DNA from: SG8-4 sp964598225
GTDB lineage: Bacteria; Planctomycetota; Phycisphaerae; Sedimentisphaerales; Anaerobacaceae
Reading direction: 5' to 3'
NCBI GenBank assembly: GCA_964598225.1
Contig: CAZRBG010000030.1
Location: 3,670 to 67,669 of the forward strand
DNA length: 64,000 bases
Shown: positions 43,856 to 50,725 of the stretch, in pieces
Position numbering within the stretch: position 1 is the stretch's first letter
How the letters are laid out: every line of letters begins with the position of its first letter
Program-made: the position numbers and the translations under genes
Notes under the pieces: generated by a model
Database searches by the model: none
Seen by the model: the letters and a program-made list of their open reading frames with translations, nothing else
What the model was told of the DNA's origin: nothing

Positions 43856-45250
43856 ATGAATCGACGTGATTTTCTTAAAGCTGCAGGAGCGGGCGCGGCA
43901 GTGAGCCTGCTGCCGGATTACACTGACGGCATGAACAACAAAACAAGCATTCCTGCCCCCCTGCCGAGGCAGGCGGCGTGGCAGGATTTCGAATTGGGAC
44001 TGGTATACCATTTCGACCTCGACGTTTACATGCCGGGCGGACACCATCACGAGCGGTCTCGCAGAGAGAAACTGGACGTAAATCTATACAATCCAGCCAA
44101 ACTCGATACCGATCAGTGGCTCGAAGCGGCCAAGGCAATGGGGGCCCGCTACGCGATATTTACAGCCACGCATCATCAGGGCTTCCTACAGTGGCAAAGC
44201 GATGTTTACCCGTTCGGATTGAAGCAGACAAAATGGCGCGATGGAAAAGCTGACATTGTAAAGGATTTCGTCGAATCCTGCCGCAAGTATGACATCGCAC
44301 CGGGGCTTTATATCGGCATCAGGTTCAATGCTTACTGGCAGGTCTATAACTACAAGGTCAACGGCGGCAAGGGCGGCGATCCGGAACTGCGTGAGCGATA
44401 CATGAAGGCGTGCGAACAAATAGTCCAGGAACTGTGCTCGCGCTACGGCCCGCTTTGTGAGATATGGTTCGACGGCGGCGTAATTACGCCGCAGCAGGGA
44501 GGGCCGGACGTTTTGCCGATTGTGGAGAAGCACCAGCCTGATGCGGTCTTTTACCATAGCCTCGAACGTGCCGAGCATCGATGGGCGGGCAGCGAATCAG
44601 GTACGACCGGCTATCCGTGCTTTTCGACTATGCCCACCGTCGCAAGTCAGATTCGCGCACACAAGGATCACGGAAAGCGAATCACATTGCTAAAGCACGG
44701 CGATCCAGACGGAAAAGTATGGTGTCCCGCGATGGCCGATGCTCCGATTCGCGAGCACGACTGGCTCTGGATTCCCAACTCCGAGCACAAACTCCAGCCG
44801 CTCGCGAAGCTGGTGAATATGTACTATAAATCAGTGGGGCGCAACGCCAACCTCATCATAGGCGCAGTGCCGGACACCGATGGACTGATCCCCGAGGCGG
44901 ACTTCGAGCGTTATGCCGAATTCGGCGGAGTAATCCGCAGGCGCTTCGAGAAACCCGTGGCTCGAACCGAGGGCCGAGGCCGGATAATCGAACTGGAATT
45001 GAGAAAACCCGCAACGTTCAATCACGTCATCATCATGGAAGATATAGTACAGGGCGAGCGAGTGCGAGAATATGCCGTAGAGGCGTATGCCCCGGATGGT
45101 AAATGGAGAAAAGTCTGCGATGGAATATCGATAGGACACAAACGCATCCAGCAATTCGAGCCGTTGAAAGCCGCAAGAATTCGCCTCCGCGTAACAAAGT
45201 CAATCGCAGAGCCGGTAATTCGGGACTTAGCCGTTTACCACACCACATGA
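43856..45250 (+). CDS. Tat-exported alpha-L-fucosidase-like protein, GH29
   Basis: 464 residues from the ATG at 43856, chosen for AAGGA upstream and the immediate Tat signal MNRRDFLKAAGAGAAVSLL. An ATG at 43817 would add 13 residues before it. GH29 features are FELGLVYHFD near the N-terminus, GARYAIFTATHHQGFLQWQSD (conserved T-KHHDGF-like block), and CEIWFDGGV (about 203-211) with the nucleophile Asp. The C-terminal ~120 residues are a beta domain (YAVEAYAPDGKWRKVCDG) like a carbohydrate-binding module. It would release terminal L-fucose, or a related deoxysugar, from the glycan attacked by this locus. Confidence 0.85.
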   Translation: MNRRDFLKAAGAGAAVSLLPDYTDGMNNKTSIPAPLPRQAAWQDFELGLVYHFDLDVYMPGGHHHERSRREKLDVNLYNPAKLDTDQWLEAAKAMGARYAIFTATHHQGFLQWQSDVYPFGLKQTKWRDGKADIVKDFVESCRKYDIAPGLYIGIRFNAYWQVYNYKVNGGKGGDPELRERYMKACEQIVQELCSRYGPLCEIWFDGGVITPQQGGPDVLPIVEKHQPDAVFYHSLERAEHRWAGSESGTTGYPCFSTMPTVASQIRAHKDHGKRITLLKHGDPDGKVWCPAMADAPIREHDWLWIPNSEHKLQPLAKLVNMYYKSVGRNANLIIGAVPDTDGLIPEADFERYAEFGGVIRRRFEKPVARTEGRGRIIELELRKPATFNHVIIMEDIVQGERVREYAVEAYAPDGKWRKVCDGISIGHKRIQQFEPLKAARIRLRVTKSIAEPVIRDLAVYHTT

Positions 45251-45282
45251 GTCCATAAAATCGGCGCTGCGGCTGTTATTCG

Positions 45283-45297
45283 GAGGCTTAAAGCCTC
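45283..45297. terminator. Short hairpin after the fucosidase gene
   Basis: GAGGCTT-A-AAGCCTC forms a 7-bp stem 33 bases after the stop. No U-run follows, so it may be a transcript-end stabiliser rather than an intrinsic terminator. The palindrome CCCCGCGGGG lies about 35 bases further on. Confidence 0.35.
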
Positions 45298-45398
45298 TAA
45301 CAGAACCATGTTAGAGCAATAAGGAACCACCCCGCGGGGCTATTTCAACAGGTTCCTCGGCAAGCCCGGAATGACAAGTTGGGTTTTGTTAGAGTGCC

Positions 45399-46430
45399 TT
45401 AGAATATTTTGACGTCGATGTTTTTATCCCGCCATTCGGCGACAAATTCCTTCAATTCCTCAAGCAGCACTTGAAGCTGGTTGGTGTTTTCCAGCAGGTT
45501 TTCGTAAAACGTCCCGTCGTTGAGGAGTCTGGCGGCGGTACCCTGTCCGTTGTTGACCTTATAAAGGGCCTGCTCAAGCTCCCGCATCGCCCCGCTAAGC
45601 TGCTCGCTCGTTTGGACCATTGCTACGACCAACCTCTCTGCTTTGGCATCGACGCTCTTAAGCGTCGAGGTCCCGGTGGCCGCAAACTGTTTGATCTCCG
45701 TACTCGTATCGACAACCGAGGCTACAACTTCCTCGACCTTGGTATCGGCGTTCTTTAACGTCTCGGTCCCGGCTGCCGCCAGTTTCTCAAATTCTGTTAA
45801 AGTGTATTTGGCCCGCTCCGACGCATCCGCCAGATTGGCCAGAGTCCTCATAATATTCTCCTTGCTGTTGGGATCGCCGATAACGTCGTTGGCGTTTGCT
45901 ATGAGAGTCCGAAGCGCGTCGATCAGTTGATCCAGTTTCTTCTGGCTCTCTTCGGGGAAAAACTCGCTCGTCATGCCGGTCGAGCCCTGGAGCAACGTTT
46001 CGTTTTTGAGATATTTGTCTTCCGTGGGCCTGGTCGGATCCTGCTGAAGTTCGATATAGCTGCTGCCCAGGCCGCGAGTCATCAACTTCACGCCCACGTT
46101 GTGCGGGATGGTCCCGTATTCCTTGTCGATGCTGAGAACAACCACCGTTTGAAAATACTTCAGGCCGGTGTCCAGGTCCACTCTTTTCTCCGGAGCCATG
46201 ACACTGGTGACTCTGCCGATCTGATATCCACAGAATCGCACGGGCGTATCTTTCTGTACCCCGGGCGCCGACGGAAACTGGACGAACACCTGAAAGGAGC
46301 GGTATCGTGTAACAATGCCGGGCAGATCGCCGAACTTAAAAATCAGCCATCCGAGCGCAGCCAGCCCCATTATCACAAACAGGCCTACGACGAAGTTACG
46401 CCTTCTCTGGCTGGTTTCATAATCACTCAC
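45399..46430 (-). CDS. MlaD/MCE-domain protein, stand-alone
   Basis: A 343-residue MCE protein with one N-terminal membrane anchor (FVVGLFVIMGLAALGWLIF). The MCE domain (FVQFPSAPGVQKDTPVRFCGYQIGRVTSV, VGVKLMTRGLGSSYIELQQ) precedes a long helical region (about 170-343) with heptads that should form the tunnel. It binds lipids in the periplasm for an MlaE/MlaF transporter. Neither partner is adjacent; the first MlaE-MlaD operon is 28 kb away. It shares little visible sequence with the MlaD at 15207-16172 beyond the domain itself, so it is not a recent duplicate. Confidence 0.88.
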   Translation of the reverse strand: MSDYETSQRRRNFVVGLFVIMGLAALGWLIFKFGDLPGIVTRYRSFQVFVQFPSAPGVQKDTPVRFCGYQIGRVTSVMAPEKRVDLDTGLKYFQTVVVLSIDKEYGTIPHNVGVKLMTRGLGSSYIELQQDPTRPTEDKYLKNETLLQGSTGMTSEFFPEESQKKLDQLIDALRTLIANANDVIGDPNSKENIMRTLANLADASERAKYTLTEFEKLAAAGTETLKNADTKVEEVVASVVDTSTEIKQFAATGTSTLKSVDAKAERLVVAMVQTSEQLSGAMRELEQALYKVNNGQGTAARLLNDGTFYENLLENTNQLQVLLEELKEFVAEWRDKNIDVKIF

Positions 46431-46448
46431 TATTTGCCTCCCTTCAGA

Positions 46449-46553
46449 AATTGACTATTTATTATTGACTATTTACTATTGAAAGGATCGGTCGTGGCGG
46501 CCCAACTACAGCCCACGTGCAAATAGTCAATATTCAATATTCAATCGTCAATA
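46449..46553. repeat. AT-rich inverted repeat
   Basis: TTGACTATTTATTATTGACT on the left and AAATAGTCAATATTCAATAT on the right pair around a GC-richer core (GGTCGTGGCGGCCC). It fills the gap between the MlaD and MerR-like genes. Origin unknown; probably a decayed mobile or REP-like unit. Confidence 0.55.
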
Positions 46554-46793
46554 TTAAGTGCGTCCTTCCATGAACAGTTCCCTGATTGCACGTAAAGAGT
46601 AACCACTTTCGTTAAGTTTCTTTATGAGTTTTATTCGCTCGATGCCGCTTTCGTCAAACATACGTCTCCCGGTCGGCGTAACCTCGGTTGGCTCAAGCAA
46701 ACCCACCATAAGGTAATATTGCAGAGATTGCCTGGAAACGCCAGCTTTTTTTGCGGCGTTGCCAACCGACAATAATTTGCGTTCCTCAGCCAA
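46554..46793 (-). CDS. Minimal MerR-type transcription regulator
   Basis: A 79-residue winged-helix DNA-binding protein: LLSVGNAAKKAGVSRQSLQYYLMVGLLEPTEVTPTGRRMF is the MerR helix-turn-helix and wing, followed by a short helix. It lacks the long coiled coil and metal/ligand-binding tail of full MerR proteins. It lies 123 bp upstream of the MlaD gene on the same strand and divergent from the GH130 gene, so it may control either. Confidence 0.85.
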   Translation of the reverse strand: MAEERKLLSVGNAAKKAGVSRQSLQYYLMVGLLEPTEVTPTGRRMFDESGIERIKLIKKLNESGYSLRAIRELFMEGRT

Positions 46794-46931
46794 TGCGTTT
46801 CACCGTAATGAACGAACATCAAACAAACCGTAACGGCTGCCAAACAGCCTGATGTCGGTTAAGATTCTAACAGTTAAACTCTTTGTCGCCCAGAAGTTTC
46901 TCGACAATGTACTAACCTCGGACGAATAGAA

Positions 46932-46960
46932 TTGACTGTTTACGTATTCAGTGCTATTGT
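46932..46960 (+). promoter_or_regulatory. Sigma-70-like promoter for the GH130 gene
   Basis: TTGACT (46932-46937), a 17-base spacer and TATTGT (46955-46960), about 50 bases before the ATG at 47011. It lies between the divergent MerR-like and GH130 genes. Confidence 0.55.
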
Positions 46961-47010
46961 CGTTCTCGATTTCCGCTTCTCGTCAGGAAACGAACACCGG
47001 GAGCTATGAA

Positions 47011-48057
47011 ATGAAAGCATTTCGCAGCCCGCAAAATCCGATAATAGCGCCTGAGGATGTCGAGCCGTCGCGGAAAGACTTCGAGATCATCGGTATCCTC
47101 AACGCCGGCGTCGCCAGGCTGGATGACGAGACAATTTTGCTCGTTCGCGTGGCGGAAAGACCGATAAACAACGACCCTAACGTTGCACTGACTGCCTTTT
47201 ATAACATTGATAGAAAGCAGCTTGAGACAAAAGAGTTCCCGAGATCAGACCCTGATACCGACTTCTCGGACCCGAGGTTAATAATAAAAAACGGCCGGAC
47301 ATTCCTGACCTCCATTTCACATCTCAGGGTGGCCCGAAGCACCAACGGAACCGACTTCGAGGTAGAAGATACACCGGCCATTTCGGCAGAAAACGAATAT
47401 GAGACCTTCGGCATCGAAGATCCGAGGATCAGCGTCATTGACGGGACATATTACGTCCATTATGTAGCTGTCTCGCCTTTCGGGGTGGTCACCTGCCTCG
47501 CCTCTACAAGGGATTTTACGGATTTCAAGCGTCTCGGCGTTATTTTCAGCCCCGAGAACAAGGACGTCGCAATCTTTGACGAGAAAGTCTCGGACAAGTT
47601 CTACGCGCTTCACAGGCCCGTTTCGCCGCTGTTCGGCAGACAGGATATCTGGCTCGCAGAGTCGCCCGATTTGCTGACATGGGGAAATCATCATCGCCTG
47701 TTCGGCCCCTCCCCGGGTCGCTGCGATGAAACGAAAGTAGGCGCCGGCGCAGTACCGTTCAGAATAGAACACGGCTGGCTCGAGATATATCATGGAGTAG
47801 ACCGAAACAGCCGCTATTGCCTCGGGGCGGCGTTGCTTGACGGCACGGAACCGTGGAAGGTTCTGGCACGGTCAAGAGAGCCGATTTTCGAACCTGAAGC
47901 GGATTACGAGTGCGAGGGCTTCTTCGGAAATGTGGTCTTTAGCTGCGGCCTGCTGCGGGAAGACGACACACTGAGACTCTATTACGGTGCCGCCGATACA
48001 ACGGTCTGCTACGCAGAGCTGTCTCTGAAACTGATCCTCGACAGCCTGGATTCATAG
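47011..48057 (+). CDS. GH130-family glycoside phosphorylase/hydrolase
   Basis: 348 residues from the ATG at 47011, which gives the family's usual start (MKAFRSPQNPIIAPEDVEPS). A start at 46951 would add a 20-residue stretch overlapping the promoter. A five-bladed propeller is suggested by repeated blocks: FSDPRLIIKNGRTFLTSISHL, GIEDPRISVIDGTYYVHYVA, ALHRPVSPLFGRQDIWLAESPDL, KVGAGAVPFRIEHGWLEIYHG, FGNVVFSCGLLREDDTLRLYYGAAD. GH130 enzymes phosphorolyse or hydrolyse beta-mannosides, often beta-1,4- or 1,2-linked. No signal peptide, so it is cytoplasmic. Stands alone. Confidence 0.9.
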   Translation: MKAFRSPQNPIIAPEDVEPSRKDFEIIGILNAGVARLDDETILLVRVAERPINNDPNVALTAFYNIDRKQLETKEFPRSDPDTDFSDPRLIIKNGRTFLTSISHLRVARSTNGTDFEVEDTPAISAENEYETFGIEDPRISVIDGTYYVHYVAVSPFGVVTCLASTRDFTDFKRLGVIFSPENKDVAIFDEKVSDKFYALHRPVSPLFGRQDIWLAESPDLLTWGNHHRLFGPSPGRCDETKVGAGAVPFRIEHGWLEIYHGVDRNSRYCLGAALLDGTEPWKVLARSREPIFEPEADYECEGFFGNVVFSCGLLREDDTLRLYYGAADTTVCYAELSLKLILDSLDS

Positions 48058-48234
48058 CAAGCTGCCCCACAACCGTGTCGCGGGCGTCTCGCCCGCGCGA
48101 CCCCGTCGTTGTCATTCCTGCGCAGAGCCTGTCCTGAGCGAAGTCGAACGGGCAGGAATCCATTTGTTCATAAGCTTCTGGATTTCCACCTGCTTTTTGC
48201 CGATAGATTAAGACCGCATTAAGGAAGAAGTCCC
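48058..48234. repeat. Composite repeat between GH130 gene and small membrane protein gene
   Basis: Contains TGCCCCACAACCGTGTCGCG with GGGCGTCTCGCCCGC (as at 23637), then an arm of the dRS3-like repeat (TGTCATTCCTGCGCAG) interrupted by CCTGAGCGAAGTCGAACGGG, followed by ATTTGTTCATAAGCTTCTGG. One repeat family appears to have landed inside another. Confidence 0.7.
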
Positions 48235-48633
48235 ATGAAAAAGAATAAGAGCTTTTTGGCTGTAGCAGTCCTCGTCGCGTGCTGTGTGATCGCGGTGTGG
48301 TTTTCTGCTTCGATTCGCGGCAGCGAGAATACGTACGAACTCAGGCCTCGGGTTGCCGTACCAGAACACAAGAGTGATATCGTCCGGGTAGTCGACGCTT
48401 ACGAACGCCTGATGGAGAGGTATCTGGACCTGACAGAGAGAAACTCGGCGATGGTCGGTGAAGATATCCGCGCTGTCGCAGTCAGGCTCGACTCAATCGA
48501 CGATAGACTGGCCGAACTTGCAGCCAGAACCGCAAGAATCGAACGCGCACTCGGAATAAAACAGCCTTCGGCACAGGAAAGAAACGAGGCCGCCGCAGCC
48601 GACAGCAAATCACGGTCCGCCAGTCCAAGATGA
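48235..48633 (+). CDS. Small membrane-anchored coiled-coil protein
   Basis: 132 residues. A single N-terminal membrane segment (FLAVAVLVACCVIAVWFSASI, about 7-27) precedes a helical, probably coiled-coil stretch (residues about 45-100, IVRVVDAYERLMERYLDLTERN, VRLDSIDDRLAELAARTARIERAL) and a disordered tail. No family was recognised. Its stop overlaps the start of the YkgJ-type gene (ATGA), so the two are translationally coupled. Confidence 0.65.
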   Translation: MKKNKSFLAVAVLVACCVIAVWFSASIRGSENTYELRPRVAVPEHKSDIVRVVDAYERLMERYLDLTERNSAMVGEDIRAVAVRLDSIDDRLAELAARTARIERALGIKQPSAQERNEAAAADSKSRSASPR

Positions 48634-49427
48634 AGTGTTCAGACAAATACCCCCGATCCGCTGCGACGGCTTTCAATCTCGAACTGGATATTCCGGGCGA
48701 CCCCGCGTGCTTTAGCATCATGGTGGCCGACAAGCCCGCAAGACTCTCGGACATCGTACCGCTTGCTCGCGACCTCTCAAACAGCCTGGCTCTGACTATG
48801 ATACAAAGACTTGGCGCCCGAGGAGACTGCGTTCCGTGCCGAAAGGGCTGCTCGGCGTGCTGCAACTATCTCGTGCCCATGTCCGTTCCCGAAGCCTTCC
48901 GGCTGGCGGAGGAATTGTCCGCTATACCTGCAAGCGAGGGCCAACCTCTGATAAAATCATCTATCGAAACAGCCGGAAAAATTCTGGACAATATGCCCAC
49001 AGATTTCGATTTGAGCGGATCGGCTGACGAAAACGGACTCCGTTCAGAAGAAGTCGGTGACTGGTACGCCGGACTCGGACTGCCGTGCCCCTTCTTGTCG
49101 GACGGTCTATGTTTGCGCTACGAGCAGAGGCCCATCGCCTGCCGCGAGCATCTGGTTACGGGTTCCGCAACGCTTTGCGACCTCGCAAGCACTGAACAGG
49201 CGGAAGGGGTCAAAATGCCCGTCAGCGTCCTTGAATGTCTTGGCCGGTTGACGGCAGAACTGGAGCAATCGGACGTCGAGGCGGTCATGCTGCCTCTGGC
49301 TCTGCCCTGGGCGCAGGAGAACATCGAGCGTGCCGGACGAACCTGGCCGGCGCCGACTATGGTGGAGCGCTTCATCGAGATCCTGCAAACGACAGCGAAA
49401 ACCTGCGCCCCGGCGGCTCAGCCGTAG
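48630..49427 (+). CDS. YkgJ-family cysteine-cluster protein
   Basis: A 265-residue protein with the zinc/iron-chelating cysteine pattern of the YkgJ family: CVPCRKGCSACCNYLVPMSVPEA, then CPFLSDGLCLRYEQRPIACREHL. In this family the cysteines bind metal and the proteins are often named as Fe-S oxidoreductase-like, but no reaction is established. No signal peptide. Coupled to the preceding membrane protein gene; its 3' end overlaps the convergent zinc-ribbon gene by 10 bases. Confidence 0.85.
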   Translation: MKCSDKYPRSAATAFNLELDIPGDPACFSIMVADKPARLSDIVPLARDLSNSLALTMIQRLGARGDCVPCRKGCSACCNYLVPMSVPEAFRLAEELSAIPASEGQPLIKSSIETAGKILDNMPTDFDLSGSADENGLRSEEVGDWYAGLGLPCPFLSDGLCLRYEQRPIACREHLVTGSATLCDLASTEQAEGVKMPVSVLECLGRLTAELEQSDVEAVMLPLALPWAQENIERAGRTWPAPTMVERFIEILQTTAKTCAPAAQP

Positions 49428-49618
49428 GTCCTGCCGTCTTCATCGACATAGATAGTACCCTTTGTCCTCTTGATGACCTCGGAGGCGTCGGGCAGCTCGT
49501 CCGATTTCGGCACTTTGAACAATCTGCCGCACTCGCGGCAGCGCATTCTTCTGTCGGCCGCACTGCCGTCAAGCTGCCAGAGACGGCAGCAATCAGGGCA
49601 CCTGGCAATAATCTCCAT
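49418..49618 (-). CDS. Small zinc-ribbon protein
   Basis: 66 residues. MEIIARCPDCCRLWQL and RMRCRECGRLFKVP give two C-x2-C knuckles as in MJ0042-type zinc ribbons; the tail DEDGRTYG is acidic. AAAGGA sits about 7 bases before the ATG. It overlaps the end of the convergent YkgJ-type gene. The paired cysteines make this a believable small gene although function is unknown. Confidence 0.65.
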   Translation of the reverse strand: MEIIARCPDCCRLWQLDGSAADRRMRCRECGRLFKVPKSDELPDASEVIKRTKGTIYVDEDGRTYG

Positions 49619-49716
49619 CAGCGTTCCTTTGTCTGTCCTGGCGGCTGGTTATAACCGATCTCTTTATAGTAGACCCGCGGAGCGGCTCCTTATTTCACTA
49701 ATTTGGTTCTGAGCCT

Positions 49717-50001
49717 CTAAGCAACTTGTCCACGGTCTTCCATCCATTCGGGCAGAGGAGAACCGGTTGCTATGCTGTAAACGGTTTCAGGCGGAATGTC
49801 TATTTCGTCATCCCAGACAAGAACGCACAGCTCACTATGAATTCGCACGCTCTTAAAGAACTCCGGATCACCCAGCTTCGAAAAAACACCACCCTTGTCG
49901 ATAAACGGCTTACAGTCCAACACACCTGATTTCCCATCATCAAAGGTAAGCTGCAATTTATAATCATCCAGGACTCGTACTTCAGTAACATCGTGGTACA
50001 T
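49717..50001 (-). CDS. DUF2442 protein, second copy
   Basis: 94 residues of the DUF2442 family: VTEVRVLDDYKLQLTFDDGKSGVLDCKPFIDKGGVFSKLGDPEFF, then LVWDDEIDIPPETVYSIATG. These small proteins usually sit beside DUF4160 proteins and the pair has been likened to a toxin-antitoxin module, without a settled function. It lies 46 bp after a first DUF2442 gene and keeps its core residues. Confidence 0.88.
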   Translation of the reverse strand: MYHDVTEVRVLDDYKLQLTFDDGKSGVLDCKPFIDKGGVFSKLGDPEFFKSVRIHSELCVLVWDDEIDIPPETVYSIATGSPLPEWMEDRGQVA

Positions 50002-50047
50002 CGCTGAATCCTTACTTAATTGAGCAACTCAAGAATGTAGTACCCCC

Positions 50048-50323
50048 TCAGGGCTTCTGCGAAGCAGCGCGACCTGAGGCGGCCTGCTGGCATTTTTCGT
50101 ACAAAGTCTCGGGCGCAATATCGGCTCCATTGGGCCAGGCAATTGTACCACCCTCGATCTTTGCTTTCTCGAAAAAGTCCAAATCTTTTAATGGCTCAAA
50201 CACAGGCCCTTTCGTCAAATACTCCTCGAAATCAATCACAGCGTTAGTACCATCGTCAAAAACAATCATATAACGATAATCCGACTGATATTGAATGCTC
50301 TTTACATCGTTAAGATTCCACAT
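50048..50323 (-). CDS. DUF2442 protein, first copy
   Basis: 91 residues from the ATG at 50323, which has GAGGTG six bases upstream and opens MWNLNDVKSIQYQSDYRYMIVFDDGTNAVIDFEEYL. An upstream ATG at 50422 would run through the DUF4160 gene. KGPVFEPLKDLDFFEKAKI and ADIAPETLYEKC are family blocks. It follows the DUF4160 remnant by 8 bp, the usual arrangement for this pair. Confidence 0.88.
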   Translation of the reverse strand: MWNLNDVKSIQYQSDYRYMIVFDDGTNAVIDFEEYLTKGPVFEPLKDLDFFEKAKIEGGTIAWPNGADIAPETLYEKCQQAASGRAASQKP

Positions 50324-50331
50324 GATACACC

Positions 50332-50613
50332 TCAGTCCAGTGGTGATATTTTCTTGAGTTCTTTTCCAGCCTTTGCAAGTTCCCAATCTTCTTGAAGTTC
50401 GTTTGACCTCAAATCGATCCATTCGCGTACAAGTTTAGTAGCCGTTCACGACCGGAGATCACCTCGTGTGATATTTCCTTTGAGATCAAAAACAGCCTTA
50501 TAATCCTGGTATTCAGCATGAATATGCGGAGGATCATGATCATCAAAGAACATCCGGATAATAATACCAAAAAACCTGCATATTTCAGGCAAATCATACT
50601 CCTTCAAAAACAT
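50332..50613 (-). pseudogene. DUF4160 gene with in-frame TGA
   Basis: A 93-codon frame encodes a DUF4160 protein: MFLKEYDLPEICRFFGIIIRMFF, DDHDPPHIHAEYQDYKAVFDL with the invariant PPHIH, then LRS, a TGA at 50448-50446, and TATKLVREWIDL, ELQEDWELAKAGKELKKISPLD. The part after the stop still fits the family (LVREW, EDWELA, L-I-PL). Relatives have Arg where the stop stands, and CGA to TGA is a single change. The 55-residue product made before the stop lacks the conserved C-terminal half. Its intact DUF2442 partner follows directly. Confidence 0.8.
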
Positions 50614-50725
50614 TCTTTTTGGAGCATTATATCATAATCAGTAAGATTAGCTCATCGTAATTTTCCCTGTGATTACTATTGAGGATGGTGTTTTATACGT
50701 TCAGCAAATAAGACGGCTGATGCGT

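Noticed and set aside
50332..50613. Selenocysteine or reassigned TGA in the DUF4160 gene
   Set aside because: Family members have Arg at that site, no SECIS-like hairpin was apparent just after it, and TGA is a normal stop for many genes in the window, for example MlaE and the small copper lipoprotein.
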